Part shown: piece after piece, positions 21,350-32,779 of the stretch
Numbering within the stretch: the stretch's first letter is position 1
Layout: every line of letters starts with the position of its first letter
Source of the DNA: Conoideocrella luteorostrata
Lineage: Eukaryota > Ascomycota > Sordariomycetes > Hypocreales > Clavicipitaceae
Direction of reading: 5' to 3'
Assembly: GCA_032433595.1 (NCBI GenBank)
Contig: JASWJB010000075.1
Location: 62,001 to 126,000 of the forward strand
Length of the DNA stretch: 64,000 bases
Position numbers and translations under genes: made by a program
The notes under the pieces: generated by a model
Databases searched by the model: none
What the model was told of the DNA's origin: nothing
Seen by the model: only the letters and a program-made list of their open reading frames with translations

Positions 21350-21512
21350 AAGAATCCCTCATCTGACGGCCTTGTCCAAATCCCCCTATAAACCCCCCTA
21401 CAATCCGAGACACGCCTGTCTCTGATTCCTGCCTTAGGCCCAGAGGCCACGTATCCTTTCTCTCACTGCCCGTGTCTCCACGCATCCACTCACACACACG
21501 TGTTATCCAACA
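21350..21512 (+). repeat. Repeat C (LTR-like), copy 1
   Basis: About 160 bp, close to 90 percent identical by eye to 39456-39621. Shared blocks: GACACGCCTGTCTCTGATTC, CTGCCTTAGGCCCAGA, TATCCTTTCTCTCACTGCCC and ACACACACGTGT. The right end TATCCAACA resembles family A termini; the left end is unclear. Confidence 0.7.
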
Positions 21513-21914
21513 GATCCCTTGCGCGCTGTGGCACAACTACGTCCCTTTTTGGCATTTACTGATCAGCTATTCAATCAGTATCAGTATAATAATAATCAAT
21601 CAATTAGTTTTCAATAACGGTCTTATCAATTAGTACTGCTTGTTGGGATGCCTGTGTTCAGGAACAGTAACGCGTAATTTGAGTCAGATAACAGGATGAT
21701 CTCCCTTCTTGCACTCAACCCTAGGTTTTCGGCGCACAAATAAGAGGAACTCATGGATGTCCAACGGCATCAGTCAGCATTTGCAGAAACGGGGATTAAA
21801 AATGAAACCTCCGGCTTGTTCCACTTGCCACATTGAGGTCACAGCAGAGCCCAGTGCCTAAAAAATGTTTCCTAGATATCTAAAAAGAAGATTACTTGTG
21901 TGCATTCCTAGTGG
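21513..21914. other. Intergenic, no gene seen
   Basis: About 400 bp without recognisable content. Confidence 0.3.
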
Positions 21915-22222
21915 TGTTGAGATTAGATTGGTCCTTCGGAAATGACCGAAGCCTCGTATTAGCTATAATCGTACGATAGTGGGTGGCAAGATCCTGTGGA
22001 ACATAGGCCTAGGGCCACTACAACACGAGTCAATATTCCGGTTGCTGAAGGACTATGTAGGAAAATTATAGTGCACTTCAGAACACTCAGCATCGTCGTC
22101 AGAAGTCATCACTTTCAAGGCTATTCAATACAATTCATTTATATCCAAATCCATCTATTCCTGCCGATTGCCACTGTTGCAATTTGCTCCCTTACACCTT
22201 TGTAAAGGCACATAACGCAACA
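21915..22222 (+). mobile_element. Solo LTR, family B (copy B1) with 5-bp target duplication
   Basis: 308 bp, TGTTGAGATTAG...CATAACGCAACA, flanked by AGTGG at 21910-21914 and 22223-22227. Shares ACACGAGTCAAT, TTCCGGTTGCTGAAGGAC and TATTCCTGCCGATTGCCACT-like blocks with B3 at 28653. Confidence 0.9.
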
Positions 22223-23292
22223 AGTGGGGTGTAGCCAAATACACCGGTCGGTGTCACGTAAGGCTTAACAGCACCACAATTCGTTCTACAAGTCGGATCC
22301 CTTCATTCAAGAGTGTGCTCCATAATGCGGGGCTGTAAGCGGCAATGCGCCATGGGCCAATCGGAGCCTGCATTCACCAATTCTACTTTTCATCGGAAGA
22401 GTTCTAGCAGTTTGAAAGGTAACCAGAGCGACGCCCCGCCCCACCACCTACCACAGAATCTGCCCTAACGATTTCTTGAGTCGGAGTCCGCAATTAAGGG
22501 ACACTAACCATTCAGGCTCTAAACAGGCCCAACCCGGCGCCATTTTATTATGCCCAATTAATCGTCCGCCGTCTATCTTTTGACCAGGGATCTAGCTTTT
22601 TCTTTACTAGGTAATTGACTCTCTGTTGACGCAGTTACAAAATTTGAGTTTAATTTTCATGCTCTCAATAAATCTTGCCGGTACTTTTTTTTTCTTATTA
22701 TTATCGCAGTTTAAGCACCTTAGTTATTGCTAGCATAACATTCTCCCAAAGATGGATATGATAAGATCTGTTGCTTTCGGAGAGGTATGTTGTGTGATAT
22801 AGTCTCGTTGTGTCAAGTAACAAATATCTTCAGGCCTCATAAGGTCAGGAGTTTTTGTTCAGTTGCGACAAGCCGAATTTATTTTATAAGGAGCGGGAGA
22901 TTTGATAGAGAAAGACCAACATCATGAATAGCCAAGATTGGAGATTCAGAGTCAGTAGTCCCACGGCATATGACCGCACAGTATAAATGCGATATTAGTT
23001 ACAGTAATGGTCTTAGAGTTTTATTGGACCCAGTGGACTGCTGGAACAGACTACCCAATATGCCCCACGCTTATGGATCGACTGTTGACTCGACTTTGAG
23101 ATCTACTAGTAGTACCATGATCGGCTGACTGTGCCTCTTACTATTTTCTTCAATTGTCCCTCTCTTGAGCAAACGACCATTCTTCCTTAGACATGCTTCG
23201 GCTACTCTTCAAATGCAGACCACCCTTGATTTCTTCAGTGACCAGAGTTTCTGAGCACTGCACCTTCAAAGAGTTGTGTAACTAAGTCTAAA
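22223..23292. other. Intergenic, upstream of pseudo-subtilisin
   Basis: No gene or repeat recognised in about 1 kb. A pyrimidine-rich stretch precedes the start at 23293. Confidence 0.35.
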
Positions 23293-24720
23293 ATGCATGT
23301 TTTAGCCATTCTAGCCACTTTGCCCCTCGTAACGTGCGGGTTGCTCGAGAACCGATACTCTTCTCAGCTTAAGTCACGCGATGACCCCGCCACTAAGGAC
23401 ATGTACATTGTTTATGCAAACAGTAATGATCATCACTCTCTAGATCGAGCGATCTCCTCCGCAGGCGTTACGCCTCGTCATGTTTACCACAGTCTGCGCG
23501 CTTTCGCACTAGAAATCTCGGGCAAAGAACTTCAAAGGATTAAGAGAAGCCCCCATGTAAGTTTTATGCTCTATTTCTTGACCAGGAGACAGAGATTAAT
23601 CAGGCAACAAGGTCAATAAAGTTGTGCGGGACAAGATCATCACGCAAAGGGATGCCATTAACAGGAAAGATCATAAGACCTATCAATTCTCGAATGCCGA
23701 GCAGAACAGACGACGTACTACACGAGATGCCAAGCTCACTACAGTTACTCAAGGAGATAATGTGCCTTGGAACCTCGCCAGGCTTTCTCATTTTAAGCCG
23801 CACCAGACATCATACACTTATGATCAAAGCGCCGGCACTGGTGCCTGCGTTTATGTTATTGATTCTGGGCTTCTTGACAGCCATCCTGTGAGTGGCTGCT
23901 GGCATTGTTGATATAGTGTCACTAGTTGCTGATTGGGATGATAGGAATTCGGTGGTCGTGCTAAGCTGCTAGAAAACTTTTCCGGTGACCCAGATTTCGA
24001 CATCCGGGGTCGTGGCACTTATATTGCTGGCATAGTTGGTTCTAACAAGTATGGTGTTGCTAAAAATGCAACTATCTTTGGCATTAAAGTGATGGACGAT
24101 AAAGGCAACACCAATGTGTAAGCAACAAAATACATAAAATATAGCTATTACTAACATATTTCAGATCAACAATTCTTGCCGGCATGGATTTTGTTATGTC
24201 GGATGCTCCTAAGCGGAAATGCCCCAGTGGTGTAGTTGTTAACATTTCCCTTGTTGCTAAACACTCTAAGAGTCTCAATGACGCTGCGGGGAATATGGTG
24301 AAATCGGGGATTTTCCTTGCCGTTGCGGCCGGAGATGATGGAAGAAACGCCGAGAAGTTTTCTCCAGCTTCTCAGAGCATTGCTTGCACCGTGGGCGCTA
24401 CCAACAAGGATGATGAATTCGCCTCGTATTCAAACCGAGGATCCTATGTCAATGTTCTGGCCCCTGGAACTGATGTTGTGAGCCTCACCACTGATGCCAG
24501 CAATCAAACAAGCACATTAGGCCGTCTCAAAGCCCTATCAGGCACCTTCGCAGCTAGCCCTCATGTTGCTGGTCTGGGTGCATACCTTCTCGGCCTCGGT
24601 ACGAACGTTACAGGTCTCTGCCATCACATTAGCTCCACTGCCTTGCAGAATGTTGTGGTTTTCGGAAGTGGAAATTATACTGGTACTCCTAACCGACTAA
24701 TTAACAATGGTTTTAAGTAA
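23293..24720 (+). CDS. Secreted proteinase-K-like subtilisin lacking catalytic His, Ser and oxyanion Asn
   Basis: Four exons: 23293-23556, 23612-23887, 23945-24117, 24165-24720. Introns are 55, 57 and 47 nt; the last has a TTACTAAC branch point. The joined frame is 422 residues with no internal stop. It has a signal peptide (MHVLAILATLPLVTCGLL), an I9-type propeptide (YIVYANSND, LRAFALEISGKEL) and an S8 domain. The Asp motif YVIDSG is intact (about residue 172). The His motif, normally GHGTHVAG, reads GRGTYIAG (His to Arg near 203). The oxyanion Asn in AAGND is Asp (AAGDDG, near 295). The Ser motif GTSMA is GTFAA (Ser to Phe near 366). It should be proteolytically inactive yet the fold-defining sequence persists. 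It could be a binding or inhibitor-like pseudoprotease, or a recently decayed gene. Confidence 0.85.
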
Positions 24721-24838
24721 AAAAAATAGAAAGAGTGACATGACGCTTTGGAAATAGGCAGACCCTACTTTGTGCGGGAATTTGCTCACTCCCTAGGGTA
24801 GTCTTGATTTCGCGCCACAAGGATGACTAATGTCATCC

Positions 24839-25035
24839 TGTGGGTTGCACAGGATTGTGCAATGATCTAGATCATCGGCTTCAAAGGTAATATATTAATA
24901 ATTGTCTGTGTCTATCTAAGAAGAAGAAAAGAAGTCATAGTGGAAGGCACGATATCGCCGTATAAATATCGTGGCTTGAAGGTGACCACGTGACGGTCCC
25001 AACAGCTTCCTATTGTGCTTGGCGGCGTTCCAACA
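24839..25035 (-). mobile_element. Solo LTR, family A (copy A6) with 5-bp target duplication
   Basis: 197 bp, TGTGGGTTGCACAGG...GGCGTTCCAACA, flanked by CATCC at 24834-24838 and 25036-25040. Same subfamily as the copy at 13182, inverse orientation. It lies 118 bp after the pseudo-subtilisin stop. Confidence 0.9.
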
Positions 25036-26088
25036 CATCCTTGATTGTCAAAACTGTCACAGGTATGAGGTCTAATTCCTCGTCAATTAGATAGAATTCA
25101 AGGACAATTCCACTGCATTCTAACATCCATAGCTGCTCACTTGTGACATCGATCAATGTATTTATAGTTAAAATAGCTCGCCTCTGAGATAAAACAGAGA
25201 ATGTGTTACGTTGTGGATAGTTATAGTTGAAGAAATCACTCACGTAACGGATTCAACAAATAAAAGGTAGAATCTAACACTTCCATAAAAAAAATCAACA
25301 AGAACCTTAATATATTATCTGATCAGTATTTCATAAAGTGTTGCTATATGTCGACTCGAAACGCACACCTAAAACTCACGTATGCTGAGTCTGACACACA
25401 ACCAGCAACGTTCCGTACACTTCATGGCAGGCTCCCGCAAAGACTTCCGTGATTCGTAGAGACCTTTCTCTAGCCGAGATCAAATGGTCTAACAGCTCGC
25501 TCGTTAGTTATTGAGCTGCAGTAAAATTCTGTTGAACATAATAAGCAGAGATATAAAGGCACAAAACACATTTGATAAAACTTCGGGGGAAAACTTCGTA
25601 AATTCTTGACTGCCTATGTGCCTGTGTGTTTTTTCTGTGAAGGGCATAATCCCACTACTTATAGCTACATCGTTCGTTCTGACCAAATCGGTCAAGTCCA
25701 CAACTCACGTGAATTCAATCCCGTCGCCCTACAGGATCCATTCCCGCCACACAACATAAATCTAGGCTAGATTTATCCTTAGCTATTATGTTACAAGTAA
25801 GCAGCTATGGATGTCTGATGAGTGGAATTTTCCTTGTCTTCTTCTTACTCTGAACGAGGAAACTAATCCTCTTTATAGTTAAATTTCAACTAGTCTGACT
25901 CATAAGAAAATTAATAATAGCGGAACTTATGATATTCTGTGACCTATTATATATTGAAGACTCCTATTCAGACTTATACTATATTACTCAAAGTAAAATC
26001 TTATACTATTAATATAGCTCCTAAAACTAAGCATTTAATAACCTGTAAGGGAAAGGAGAAGAATATTTAAGACCCTATAATAGTAAAC
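25036..26088. other. Intergenic with two copies of repeat I
   Basis: About 25085-25155 (minus) and 25789-25905 (plus) carry the TGTCACAAGTGAGCAGCTA-type repeat, so the intervening 600 bp lie between inverted copies. No coding sequence between them is convincing. A+T-rich towards 26000. Confidence 0.5.
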
Positions 26089-26597
26089 TGTTGGAATCCC
26101 TCGCTATGCGTACGAGCGATTGCGGACAAGGTCACGTGGCCACCCTAGCGCGCCTCTTTTATACGGTGCGCTCGGAGGCATTTTCTCTTCCTCTTCTTTC
26201 TTAGATAACAGAGACCAGATGAATTGAATTGTTTTGCACATTGTTTTGTTGAGACGAGAATAGCTCCTGTCAGGAAGATGAGTGTGTTGGATAATAGGGA
26301 TGCCGGAGATACTGCAGATAAGGGAGATAATAGAGACTAGGGAGTTAACAGAGATGTAGAAGGAAGAATGATGCTATAAGTAGGGGGACTTAAGGGCATT
26401 TGAGGAAGGTCAGAATTATTAATTAATTCAATCATCTCAAGCTATCACCAATCTATTCATTTGAATCCATCTATTTCTACCGATTTCCACTGTTGCAAAT
26501 TGCTCTTACATGCCCATGAAGGCACATAACGCCACATGTTTTGCTTCACCTTTCGGTATCAATACCCTTGTCGCCCGAAGCCCCTGTGCTTCCTACA
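26089..26597 (+). mobile_element. Solo LTR, family A (copy A9), split by a nested LTR
   Basis: Starts TGTTGGAATCCCTCG at 26089 and ends TGCTTCCTACA at 26597. The family A sequence is interrupted after TTTTGCACATTGTTT and resumes at TGTTTTGCTTCACC. The interruption is the family B LTR at 26247-26536. Outer flanks TAAAC and CCCTA do not match. Confidence 0.85.
26247..26536 (+). mobile_element. Solo LTR, family B (copy B2), nested, with 5-bp target duplication
   Basis: 290 bp, TGTTGAGACGAG...CATAACGCCACA, flanked by TGTTT at 26242-26246 and 26537-26541, both of which belong to the family A LTR. This orders the two insertions: family B came after family A at this place. Confidence 0.92.
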
Positions 26598-26747
26598 CCC
26601 TAACTCTTACCTGAGAATAATAGGTCGGCGCTAAACATTGGAGCGTTTAGGCCGCGATTAAACTCGTAAAAACAATGAAACGACTGGGTTTGAAACTGAG
26701 AATGATAGAATCAAGCCAAAACCAACAGTCTCATGATTGGCAGACTA

Positions 26748-28580
26748 ACGTCGCCCACCCCACCACCGACCACACCTCTCAACCGACCACCTTTTGCGCG
26801 GAATAGCTGCATTAGATATTGTCAAATTAGTCGGCACAACGCGTTCAAAATGGTAATATTTAGTGTTTTCTAGCTAGGAAGCTGCCACTCGTGACAGAGG
26901 TCTTTAAAAGGAATATTAGCAATTACGGTTGCTGCTGCAATCTGCGCTGGAAGGCGCTAACGAGCCTTTTCAACATCTTCAATATTCGCGAATTTTTTAT
27001 TAGGGTTATGCTTAACCTTTTACTTCTTCCTTAGTTTATAAGCATTAACTTAATGCCTAAGATCACAAATTTCCTGCTTTATATGTATTAACTAAATATT
27101 TTTATTATTAATTCCCTTTTAGATTTTCTAAAATAATTAATAAGCTATTAGGTTTATTTAACTAAAAGGAATAACTTAGTTAATTAGTTACTAAATATAA
27201 CTATTATACTAAGGGGTTTTAAAAAGGTTTTTTTACTATTTTTTAGGAATTTAAGGTATTTCTTAAGGTAATTATTAAAGAAGTTTATTAATAAATTTTA
27301 ATAATTTTAATAAAAAAGGTTTTATTATATTAATTAACTAAAGTTTTATAGCTTTTTACCTAAATAAAATATTTTTTTTATAATTTTAGTTAACTAAGCT
27401 TTATAATAATATTTAAGGAAAAGGATTTTATTTATATATATTAAATTATATAATAATTAAAGGTTTATAATTAAAATATAATAATTAGTTTTAATTAAAC
27501 TAAATACCTTAATATTAAGTAGCTATAATATATATAATAAATATTTTAATAAAAAAAATATATTATTTTTAAAGTATTTTAACATAAAGTTATTAATTAT
27601 ATAATTATTATAATTATTTAGAATTAATAGCTATAACTTTAATTACTTAGTTAGCTTAGTCTTTAAAATAAAGACTTTTTATAATTAAGCTAAGTTAATT
27701 TTATTAAATAATTAGCTATTTAATAATACTATAAAGTATTACTTATAATATTAGTTTATATTATTAAGAAATTATTATTATTATATACTTTCTTTCTTAA
27801 AAATAATTAATAAGCTAAAAACCTTATTATTTATATTAATATACTTAATAATTATAGTTTAAAATTACTCTTTAAAGTATTTCTTAATAATAATTTATAT
27901 TTATAAGTACTTAAAAACTAAGTTATTATTACCTTAGCTTTTTTAAATACTTACTTTATTTATATTATATTAATTTTATAGTAAAATTAGCTTTAAAGCT
28001 TTTACCTTAAAAAGTATAAAAAAAGTCTTTATTATATTAATAAATATATTATTAATATAATAAGAATTTATTTACTTACTTTTTTTTATTAATATTTTTA
28101 AGTAATACCTTAAAAAGCTTATAACTTAATTTTTTTTAATAAGTTTAAGGTCTTTTCCCTTAACTAAAATATATAAAATAAAGCTATAAAGCTATTAATA
28201 TATAATAAATATATTTAATAATACCTAGGATTAAATCTATTTAATAAGGCTTTCTTTATTCTTTTATGAGAGACACTGCTAGCATTTATACGCATTTAAT
28301 CGCGGTTACGCGCCGTGTATCCTATTATAAATAGTTATCCTTGGTATTCCATAGTGTTTCGAGGCTTTCCGGATGGATTGCCTACCTGTAACCATAGATA
28401 TAGCATTTTGAAGGTCGCTTTCCGTGTAATCAGGCATTGCGAATCTAATGATATAATTATTATATTAATAGCAATATAATTGCACGAGAAATCGCGGTTG
28501 GAATGTGGGCTATTTCGCGTTGAAATGACTAGAAAAGGTGGTCGGTTGAGAGGTGTGGTCGGTGGTGGGGTGGGCGACGT
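26748..28580. mobile_element. Tc1/mariner-type (Fot1/pogo-like) DNA transposon, RIP-degraded
   Basis: About 49-bp terminal inverted repeats begin ACGTCGCCCACCCCACCACC at 26748 and are mirrored ending at 28580. Both sides are flanked by TA (26746-26747, 28581-28582), the duplication of Tc1/mariner elements. The 1833-bp length suits a fungal Fot1/pogo element. The interior (about 26990-28270) is almost pure A+T and holds no frame, as after heavy RIP, while the GC-rich ends survive. Confidence 0.85.
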
Positions 28581-28652
28581 TATGCTTCAACTGCTGGGGA
28601 TAGGACTTCTAGCAGGTTCGTCAAGACATAAAGAGATGGGCGGAGTACACTG

Positions 28653-28972
28653 TGTTGAGATTAGAGTGGCACCTTCGGAAATCACCGATGCTTCGTATTA
28701 GCTATAATTCTACGATAGTGGAAGAAGGTGGCACGATGCAGCGGAACAGGGCCCGGAGGCCATTAAAACACGAGTCAATGTTCCGGCTGCTGAAGGACTA
28801 TATAGAAGGGTTGTAGTGCTCTTCAGAGGAGATCATCATATTCATTCATCATGATCATCATTGTCAGAGTTCATCACTTTTCAGTCTCTTCATCAAATTC
28901 GTCTATTCCTGCCGATTTCCACTGTAAATTGCTCCTCTACCTTATATCTATGTAAAGGCACATAACGCAATA
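28653..28972 (+). mobile_element. Solo LTR, family B (copy B3) with 5-bp target duplication
   Basis: 320 bp, TGTTGAGATTAG...CATAACGCAATA, flanked by CACTG at 28648-28652 and 28973-28977. The terminal CA is now TA, a C-to-T change. Confidence 0.9.
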
Positions 28973-29744
28973 CACTGATGATTTGAGGGAATGTGGGGCT
29001 TGAGGTGGTGTGCCACAGAGTGTAACTGCCAGCGAGTGCATTGATAACTAGCTAGGCGATTCCAACGAATATCACCAGCTGAACAAGACATGGAAATAGA
29101 ACAAGGAAAGGAGAGCTCGACAAATTTATCTCGCTTGTTGATTGGTCCCCGTCCGACCGGCAGGAACATAAGGCGAGAGCGCATGCCGAAGTATCCTCGG
29201 GCTCAGCCCGTTTCAGCCCCTATGCCTGCGGTAGTTTCAACTCCTATGAGTCATGCCTAATCTGGAGGCAATTAATGACTTATGTACATCTCGTCTTCGT
29301 ATTAATGAAACTTTTTAAAATTATGCAGTGAGGATTAATTATAACATAGAGCACATGTTATAGGCTACTTTAAAAAATTGGGAACAACAATATTCCCCAG
29401 TTGGAGCAACTAGGAAAATATCATCTCATGATAATAAGAGTTAAGACTCAACTGCACAGCGAGGGATCTCCATAATTTATGCGCTCTGATCTCTCCACTT
29501 ATTTAAAGTTCAAAAAGGCAAAAATACCCGGTCACTAGCTGCTGTCTGACTCGTAGGATTCATCCTGTTATATACATATGCCAAAATATAGTTAGAATAT
29601 GAAAGAGCAGACAATGTTAAGTTGAAATATTTTTCTTATAGTGTGTTCTTGCTATTCTATTGCTGAAGTCTACACACTTTCAGCAACTCTTTCCTATCGG
29701 TTACATTTGTTTTATTTATCTAGCCCTCCAAATACTCGACAATT
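28973..29744. other. Intergenic, upstream of tandem-ART gene
   Basis: A short piece of repeat F (about 29458-29490, minus) is present. There is a T-rich leader before 29745. No gene. Confidence 0.4.
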
Positions 29745-32431
29745 ATGAGGACTTGCAATATTCTGGCTCTATCCACAGTATCTGTTTTGGCAGCTTTTCA
29801 GGATATTGCACAAACTAAGCATCAACATAGCAGCTTGAATAGAACTGAGGCTGCCAACATTACCCCTTCGGCTTTTGGGAAGGCTAAAATAGGAGTTACA
29901 CGCAGTACATCTATACTGGCGCGCCAACTTTCTAGAGATGTAAAAGACTGCGTTGCCATCTCGGCTGAAGAGGCCTCTCAGAAAAAGGTATCTGGAGGTG
30001 GTAGCACTGGCATCTTTTACCGTGGCGATTCCAGGCACCCTACTGATGTGTTTGAAAACGGATTTAAGCCACAGGGAGACGATACAAACTTGCAGCATCA
30101 TCTTAGCTTTTGCGGAAATTCTGGACTAGTATCACTGTCTCGATCTAAAAATGCCGCTTTATGTTATGCTATGGGCAGGTCGTCTAATAGTAACCAGATT
30201 GGATATGTTTATGTGGTTGGATCAGAGGGAGTGCCCAGTGGTTACTGGGTTCCTGGCATTTATGATTCTAATAAAGACCAGGCTGTTGCTTGTAACATGG
30301 AATTCGCCGTTATTGGAACAATTCCGGGTTCCAGTATTTCATATGCACATGAAGTTACTCAAGACAAGAGTTCAGGCAAGAAGAAGGTCTCGAAAAAGAA
30401 GATTAAAAATCCAAACTACATCCGGAGGTCTTCCCCTGCATGCTCAATCTCGAAGAAACGAGAGATTTGTGATCCAACAAACTGGGCCAAGGATGAAGAT
30501 GATGCCACTTCGTCGTCACCGCCGAGATTTACTCTATCTATGAATGCCCACGAGCTTGTCTATTTAGTTTCTGGTCATTATATGGACACACCAGCAAGTA
30601 TTCGGCGCGAAGGCGGAATTGCCGAGTCTCAGGATGCTAATCCTTCACTTGATGAAGCATGGAGTTACAATTCTGCCGCAGATAAGAGTGGATTTACATT
30701 CGTAACTCGCAATATTAATGAAGCAAGAGACAACTATTTCCAAAGTTTTCAAAAGGGGTGGGTCTACAGAATCGCCGCTTCGCCAAATATGGTCCCCACG
30801 GTGAGTTCTAAAGGCTATACTCACGCGGCCCTAGGAGGAGTGCTGTGGTCGCAAGTTCAGGCATATACTCCTATTGACAGTACGTGGAGGAATGCTACGG
30901 ATTTCCACTGGCAGGATAATCTAGATTATGATCCGAGATGGGAGAACTACGGCGCTAGCCAGTCGCAGCCACTTTTGTCCGGTGAGGGACGACCGGAGGG
31001 CGTTTCTTCGCGCGATCTTGCCAGGCAGTATATGAACGAGCTAACAGGTGCAACAAACCGACTTTTAAATGCAAAGCAACGCGATAATTTACGCGAATTG
31101 CTGGACTGGAACACCGACCACGAGCCAGAACGCGACTTTCCACTACTCCGTCATAAACAACGTAAGCATTCACTCTATAGGCCGCGCAAAGGATATTCTC
31201 TCTAAAACTTATGGTTACAGCTCTATCTTTGACCAGTGTAGTGCTGGGGCAGTTCGACTGGTCCATTGTGGATATACCGGACCATCTGCGAATGGTGATG
31301 AAGGACGGCATTCCAACCTCAGCAGATTGCGCACAAATAATTCAGAAAGTCATTCGCACACAGTCTCAGAACACATCAAAACCACATAGAAGAAACAGTG
31401 ACCCTAACCCCAAGACAAAACAGGACAATGACTGCGAAAAATTAGCCTCTGCGATCAAGGAACAAGACAAACAGGCTAATCACGCACCAACCTACAATAC
31501 TACTCACTATACCCCTGACGCTGTTAGGATTGTGTATCACGGGGACTATCTATGGCCGGATGAGGCAAAAAAACAAGGTGGATTCCTTCCCGCCTCAAGG
31601 CCACCTGGTCCAAAATATAGTGTTGAGGGGATGAATCCTGATCCAAATGTCAAGATTGACTTTGCAAATTTCCTCATACCAACTTATCTGAATTTTGGTG
31701 CGGCGGCAGAACAAGCAGCACGAATTGCTTCAAATAAAACTAAGGGACACGCAGGGGTAGTTTACGTTGTCCACGCCACGCCAAATGTAATTAGTTCCGG
31801 GAATCGCTCGACCGTCGTGGGGGGAATTCTATGGTCGCAGGTCATGGGCTGGATGCAGGTGCCTCAAAAATACTCTCCTCCAGAGTACAATGCTACAATT
31901 AAAAGAGTTAAAAGACAGTATTTCGAAAAGGCATTTAAAGAGACTAAGGACTTATTTCAACGAAACGAAGACTACGACCGAAAAAAATATATCGGCTATA
32001 AAACTACAACAAGTATACAGCAAAGCTTAAGCACTCAAGACGACTTAGTGCCGTTTATGGAGCAGCACGGTCAGGCTGTTGGCTGGCAAGGCACTTTCCC
32101 CTTATTTCGGGCTTCTCATGCCACACAGAGCGATGAATCCACAAAGGCCAAGGCTAAGAACGCCATCCCGGCTCCTCATGAACCAAGTGCATGGAAGAAA
32201 ATAGAGAACTACGTCAAGTCTCATGCTGTAGCCATCGCCCTACTTCCTGCCGCAATTGCTTTTAATTTAATCCCCGGCCTAGGTGAAGTTGCTGACTCTG
32301 CGGAGCTCGCAGCGTTATGCACAGAATCCGTTGAGAGCGTCGAGATGGCTGAGATTAAAAGTTCCCTGACGGAGGTAAGCTCCGCACTGGCCCATGTGCT
32401 TCGAGAAGCAGCTAAGCTCAAGTTTGGGTAA
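29745..32431 (+). CDS. Secreted protein with three ADP-ribosyltransferase-like modules, two degenerate
   Basis: Two exons, 29745-31161 and 31221-32431, joined across a 59-nt intron (GTAAGC..TTACAG). The spliced frame is 875 residues. A signal peptide (LALSTVSVLAAF) leads. Module 1 (about 85-205) has FYRGD with the NAD-binding Arg, VSLSRS in place of STS, and CNMEFAVIGTIPGSSI where pierisin/scabin-type enzymes have QxE or ExE, so one Glu is kept. Module 2 (about 268-400) has VYLVSG (Arg lost), FVTRN (STS lost) and AALGGVLWSQV with no ExE. Module 3 (about 570-700) has VYHGD (Arg to His) and VVGGILWSQV. The C-terminus has a hydrophobic ALLPAAIAFNLIPGLG segment. Without splicing there would be two separate frames, and this is the main alternative. 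Likely an effector; only module 1 could be catalytic. Confidence 0.75.
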
Positions 32432-32779
32432 GGAATACATCGCGTTGAGCGGAAAAAGAAGGACAGTCGGCCAGAGACAGGAATAGATAGATAGATATAT
32501 ATATTTATTATATGGAATCCAACTTGGAATTAATGCCATCCGCAAAAGAAGAGCCACTGAGGATAAAAAGGAGGGTCTCACCACGACCGATCCTGATGAA
32601 AGACTATGGTACTCGACTCCAGCTGTCGCGGACCTGACGCAGATGCAAGTCACCTCCTACGTGCACTACACTGTCGAACGTTCTGCCCTTCGAACGTGAT
32701 CCCTCCAGCAACCCGACTTAGAGTTGACTCCTGGTTGCTAGAACCCAGTAACTATCGCCGCGACTAGCCAAAGTAGTCT
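32432..32779. other. Spacer between tandem-ART gene and S8 pseudogene
   Basis: Contains a GATA/TATA microsatellite near 32484-32510. It may include the eroded N-terminus of the S8 pseudogene; no clear frame. Confidence 0.35.

Noticed and set aside
21089..21512. LTR A5 followed by repeat C read as one long LTR
   Set aside because: Repeat C occurs alone at 39456-39621, so the two are separate elements that happen to be adjacent.
26990..28270. A+T island as a centromere or mitochondrial insertion
   Set aside because: It is bounded exactly by TIRs and a TA duplication, so it is the interior of a RIPed transposon.
31211..32431. Separate gene starting at the ATG at 31211
   Set aside because: Possible, but it would need a start 6 bp after the previous stop, lacks a complete signal peptide context, and a consensus 59-nt intron joins both frames in phase.
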